Notes under the pieces: model-generated | What the model was told of the DNA's origin: nothing | The model's input: only the letters and a program-made list of their open reading frames with translations | Database searches by the model: none | Assembly: GCA_903884655.1 (NCBI GenBank) | Contig: CAISFO010000079.1 | Span: forward strand, 62,001-126,000 | Direction: 5' to 3' | DNA length: 64,000 nt | Origin: an uncultured Holophagaceae bacterium | GTDB taxonomy: Bacteria > Acidobacteriota > Holophagae > Holophagales > Holophagaceae | Position numbers and translations under genes: made by a program | Shown here: one piece after another, positions 61,076 to 64,000 of the stretch | Layout of the letters: every line of letters begins with the position of its first letter | How positions within the stretch are numbered: the stretch's first letter is position 1

Positions 61076-63211
61076 TCAGAGTGGCAGGACCTGCCGGAGA
61101 ATCCGGGTGTCGGTATAGGGATCCCACCCGGCCGCCATCAAAGCTGGGGGTCGCGGAGGCGTTCCGGCGGGCAGTCCGGGCAGGATCAGGTCCACGGTCA
61201 AGCGCGTACCGGCCTGGGCCTCCAGGGTGAAGGTCATGGTGCGGGGCGGGGCGAACCAATACATGCGCCTGGAGAGGGGAAGGGGTTGGCCATGGAGGAG
61301 CACCCGGGTGAGGGGCTGGTCGGCCTCGAACACCAGCGCCAGGGCGCCTTCGGGAAGGGCGAGCGTCAGGTTCTGGCCTTCGTGTTGAAGGGTGCATGAG
61401 GGCATGGACTGCAAGGGGGCCGGGGCGGCGAAGGCGGGCCGGTTGGCCAGTCGGGTGCCGGTGGGCTGTTCGCCCAGGAAGGACTGGGTCCAGGCATCCG
61501 GCCTGTGGAAGCTCACCCACTGGGCCTGGTTTGCAGCTGCATCTTCGAGGTAGACCAGGGTGTCCACCTTGGGCCCGGTCTTCCGGGCGCCCGCCCCGAA
61601 GCAGAGCGCACCGAAAACCAACAGGAGTCCCGGGACCAGGACCGGCCTTGGCAGGCAGACATGGCGCCATAAAGGCAGCAGCGGCATGAGGCCAAAGGCC
61701 GCCAGGATTCCCAGGAAGGCCGGAAGGCTGAACCCCAGCAGGAGGGTGAGGTTGTGCCAGAGGGGAACGAACAGCAGGAGCAGGGGCAGCGCGGCCACCC
61801 ATGGCCTGCCCCACCAGAGTCCGAGCAGCGCGAGTAGCAGGGGCCACAGGAACAGGTAGGTGCCCCCGGGGAGGAAGGCCGTGCTGGCAACCAGGGCCAG
61901 CAGCCACCAGAGCAGCGCTCCCAGGGCGAGGGCCTTCCCTTCGAAGCGCCGCAGCGCCCATCCCCAGGTGACGGTGACCAGGGCCAGGGAGACCAGGCAC
62001 AACGAGGCTTCAAACCAGCGGACGCCATAGGGATCCTGATTGGGGATCGCCTGGCGGAAGGGCTGCACCAGGGCCCCGAACCCCAAACCTGCCAGCGCGC
62101 CCACCATCAGGGTTCCAGCCGCGAGGCCCGTCCCACTGACGAAAGACTTCAAGGTCCCTCGCTCCAACCGGAGGTGCCAGAGCAAGGTCGCAAAGGCGAG
62201 CAGGGCGAGCCCGGTGAGGGGCCAGGCCAGCTTCGACGGATAGTGCAGGAGGGTCCGCCCGAGGAGATCGAAGTAGATCGCATCGCCCTGACCGGGTCGA
62301 GTCAACCGGGCGAGGTCGGACGCGAGCAACCGCCGGCTCAGGGCCAGGGCCGTGGCGCCTTGCTGCTGGAGGCTGCGCTGATCCAGGTTTTCAGGGGTGT
62401 CGAGCCTCGTGTGGTAGACCTGCCAGTTCCCGACGAAGGCGAAGTTGAGTCCCGCCATGCCCGCCGCCTTGAACACGGTGAGGTCCGTGTCGTTGGGGAG
62501 GGTCTTGTAGAGGGCGTACATCAGCGAGGAGGCGTGGGGCGAGGGCGCTGCAGCCGCGAACTCCCGGATGAGGGACTGGTTGCTCTCGCTGGTTTCGAAC
62601 ATGAAGACGGGGCCACCGCCGCCGCGGGCCTCGAAATTGAGGACCAGCGTCGGCCCTTTCTCGGTCAGGGCATCCACGTAGCCCTGGGCACCCAGCAGTC
62701 CCATTTCCTCCCCGTCGGTGATGAGGATGCGGAGGGTGTTCCGGCCGGGTTCGAGGGCCCGCGCGGTCTCCAGCAGCGCAGCCACGCCGGCGGCATCATC
62801 CCCGGCGCCGGGGCCCGTCAAGTGCGAGTCGTAGTGGGCGGTGAGCAGGAGCGTGCCCGACTTGGCGCTGCCGGGCTTCTCCGCGATCACGTTCTCCACG
62901 GTGGCCATGGACAGCCCTTGACCGGTTTCCTTCCGGTACGCCAGGCGCTTCTGGATCTCCGTGGCGAAGCCAAGCTGCCTGAACTGGGTCACCAGGTAGT
63001 CGCGCACCCGGGTGTGCTCGGCGGTGCCAAGGGGGTGAGGGGCCCGGGCGATCTCCCGGACATGGACCATGGCCCGCTCCGCGGAGAAGACCTCGGCGGG
63101 GGCGGAGGCAGGCACAGGCCTGGGCGGGCCTTGCAGCCAGAGCACGGCCGCAGTGACAGGCACGAGGATAAAGAGGGGGATCAGCGACCGCTGAGACGGG
63201 CGGGTCATCAA
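61076..63211 (-). CDS. Polytopic M28-family aminopeptidase (ERMP1-like architecture)
   Basis: The 711-residue protein has an N-terminal anchor and a full M28 zinc-peptidase domain: HYDSHLTGPGAGDDAAGVAALLE, ITDGEEMGLLGAQGY, NFEARGGGGPVFMFETS and YHTRLDTPEN supply the metal and catalytic residues. Eight to nine membrane helices then follow (about residues 330-560) and a C-terminal beta domain. This peptidase-then-membrane order resembles eukaryotic ERMP1/PFF1 proteins. It probably trims N-terminal residues of exported peptides. The start overlaps the GDPD gene stop by 4 bases. Confidence 0.86.
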   Translation of the reverse strand: MMTRPSQRSLIPLFILVPVTAAVLWLQGPPRPVPASAPAEVFSAERAMVHVREIARAPHPLGTAEHTRVRDYLVTQFRQLGFATEIQKRLAYRKETGQGLSMATVENVIAEKPGSAKSGTLLLTAHYDSHLTGPGAGDDAAGVAALLETARALEPGRNTLRILITDGEEMGLLGAQGYVDALTEKGPTLVLNFEARGGGGPVFMFETSESNQSLIREFAAAAPSPHASSLMYALYKTLPNDTDLTVFKAAGMAGLNFAFVGNWQVYHTRLDTPENLDQRSLQQQGATALALSRRLLASDLARLTRPGQGDAIYFDLLGRTLLHYPSKLAWPLTGLALLAFATLLWHLRLERGTLKSFVSGTGLAAGTLMVGALAGLGFGALVQPFRQAIPNQDPYGVRWFEASLCLVSLALVTVTWGWALRRFEGKALALGALLWWLLALVASTAFLPGGTYLFLWPLLLALLGLWWGRPWVAALPLLLLFVPLWHNLTLLLGFSLPAFLGILAAFGLMPLLPLWRHVCLPRPVLVPGLLLVFGALCFGAGARKTGPKVDTLVYLEDAAANQAQWVSFHRPDAWTQSFLGEQPTGTRLANRPAFAAPAPLQSMPSCTLQHEGQNLTLALPEGALALVFEADQPLTRVLLHGQPLPLSRRMYWFAPPRTMTFTLEAQAGTRLTVDLILPGLPAGTPPRPPALMAAGWDPYTDTRILRQVLPL

Positions 63212-63867
63212 ACCCCATCCGCGATGAGCACGGCGGGCCTGAAGGCAAGCAGCTCGGCCTCGGCGGGGGCCTTCATGCCCCAGAGGGCCAGACGCTGGGC
63301 ATAGGGTGCCCAGAGCTCGGGCCTGGCTTTCACGGCCTTCAGGGGCGGGTGCAGCCAGAGGGTCTCGGGGAGGTCCGCCAGCTCCTCGGCAGTGAGGTCC
63401 AGGGCCTCATCGGTCTCCCACAGGAAGCCGCAGCGGGCGGTTTCGCAGGCGGCCCAGAGCTGCAGGACCTCGCTGTGCTCGAAGCTGCTGAACAGCGCCC
63501 GGTCGAGGGCTTCGGCGGCCTCCACCGTTGCCAGGGCCTGCTGCCAGCCAGGCTCACCCTTCAGCTCCACGTTGATGAGCTTGGCGGGCAGTTCCAGAAC
63601 GTCCGCGAGGCGGGGGAGGCGCTCGCCGTTCTTCAAGGGGGGCAGCTCCGCGGCCTTCATCTGGCGCAGGATGCCGGAGCCGTTGGCGGTGCGGGCGAGG
63701 TCCTCGTCATGTAGGACCATGCAGACCCCGTCGCGGGTGGGTTGCACGTCCAGCTCGAAGCCATCCATGCCGGCGGCGAGGGCCGCCCGGAAAGCCTCCA
63801 TGGAGTTCTCCGGATGGCTGAGGGACAGGCCGCGGTGGCCGAGGACTAAGGGGCGGAGGATGGGCAT
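63208..63867 (-). CDS. Glycerophosphodiester phosphodiesterase
   Basis: The 219-residue TIM-barrel protein carries the GDPD motifs LVLGHRGLSLSHPENSMEAF, GFELDVQPTRDGVCMVLHDEDLARTANGSG and the metal Glu in NVELKGEPG. It hydrolyses glycerophosphodiesters to sn-glycerol 3-phosphate and an alcohol. There is no signal peptide, so it is probably the cytosolic UgpQ-like type. GGGAG precedes ATG 63867. It is first of a minus-strand run GDPD-M28-M19 linked by short overlaps or gaps. Confidence 0.94.
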   Translation of the reverse strand: MPILRPLVLGHRGLSLSHPENSMEAFRAALAAGMDGFELDVQPTRDGVCMVLHDEDLARTANGSGILRQMKAAELPPLKNGERLPRLADVLELPAKLINVELKGEPGWQQALATVEAAEALDRALFSSFEHSEVLQLWAACETARCGFLWETDEALDLTAEELADLPETLWLHPPLKAVKARPELWAPYAQRLALWGMKAPAEAELLAFRPAVLIADGV

Positions 63868-64000
63868 GGCGGCTCCCGGTGCAGGGTTGATTCTGCCTGG
63901 AATCCACTCGGCCGAGGGGCATTAGCCCAGGATTTGGGTTCGTCGCGGATGGCGCCGATAAAATGAGTCCGCACCTGCGGCATCGAATCAGGGGGAATCA
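63868..64000 (+). promoter_or_regulatory. Promoter and ribosome-binding region of a gene beyond the right edge
   Basis: TTGGGT near 63935, 18 bases, ATAAAA near 63959 face right, and the window ends with AGGGGGAATCA, a good ribosome-binding site. A plus-strand gene therefore probably starts just past base 64000. Nothing else is seen here. Confidence 0.4.

Noticed and set aside
1-64000. tRNA, rRNA, CRISPR or prophage features
   Set aside because: I scanned by eye for tRNA T-loops, regularly spaced identical repeats, integrases and phage structural genes and found none. A covariance-model scan would be needed to exclude a tRNA formally.

Overview
The window is GC-rich, gene-dense bacterial chromosome. 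It fits an Acidobacteriota member, most likely of the Holophagae (Geothrix/Holophaga-like). That placement is inferred from the mix of Gram-negative envelope genes (gmhA, kdsA, beta-barrel proteins, lipoproteins), c-type haem proteins, DsbD, complex I genes and paired chemoreceptors; there is no rRNA marker to prove it. I found no rRNA, tRNA, CRISPR array, prophage or intact insertion sequence.

Layout. 1-9 kb: partial EamA transporter, hemW, a DUF4124 protein, gmhA, a membrane-anchored P460-type haem protein, ftsK, a polysaccharide-deacetylase lipoprotein, a QueD-like protein and an HD protein. 9-16 kb: dsbD, a beta-barrel protein, an acyl-CoA synthetase, an endonuclease III fused to a BtuF-like metal-receptor domain, and a FolD-family protein resembling the monofunctional yeast MTD1 type. 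16-20 kb: two tandem paralogous chemoreceptors. 20-30 kb: kdsA with a GNAT gene, a divergent Lrp-type regulator with a small monooxygenase, DUF2835, a LIM-domain/DA1-type metallopeptidase, the DUF3999/DUF2339 pair, a REC-GGDEF diguanylate cyclase and an NFACT protein. 30-33.5 kb: a compact acyl-carrier-protein/dehydratase/ketosynthase/pseudo-ketosynthase cluster followed by a SPOR protein. 33.6-43.5 kb: nuoABCD, then an interruption of about 5 kb (repeat-rich noncoding DNA, a lower-GC hybrid histidine kinase, a radical SAM/B12 protein, MarR, YceI, CDGSH), then nuoEF. 43.5-52.9 kb: EamA transporter, cytidylate-kinase-like protein, purple-acid-phosphatase-like protein, MFS exporter, small exported proteins, argF, a biotinyl carrier with an acyl-CoA carboxyltransferase, and a CBS protein. 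53-58 kb: thrA-thrB-thrC with a threonine attenuator. 58-64 kb: Ig-repeat lipoprotein, cytochrome c, M19 dipeptidase, M28 membrane peptidase and a glycerophosphodiesterase.

Working links. The thr genes overlap by 4 bp each and lie behind a threonine-rich leader peptide and an intrinsic terminator, so the whole threonine branch is probably tuned by charged tRNA-Thr. NuoA-F supply the quinone-linked hydrogenase-like module and the NADH-input module of complex I; nuoG-N are absent here and must lie elsewhere if the enzyme is complete. The ketosynthase cluster has one catalytically complete enzyme and one paralogue lacking all three catalytic residues, which suggests a specialised acyl or polyketide chain rather than housekeeping fatty acid synthesis. 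Two related inverted-repeat elements (26.5 kb and 31.4 kb) sit between co-oriented genes and look like members of a dispersed family.

Most starts were chosen by Shine-Dalgarno spacing and several are TTG or GTG. All functional calls rest on motif recognition by eye without database searches.
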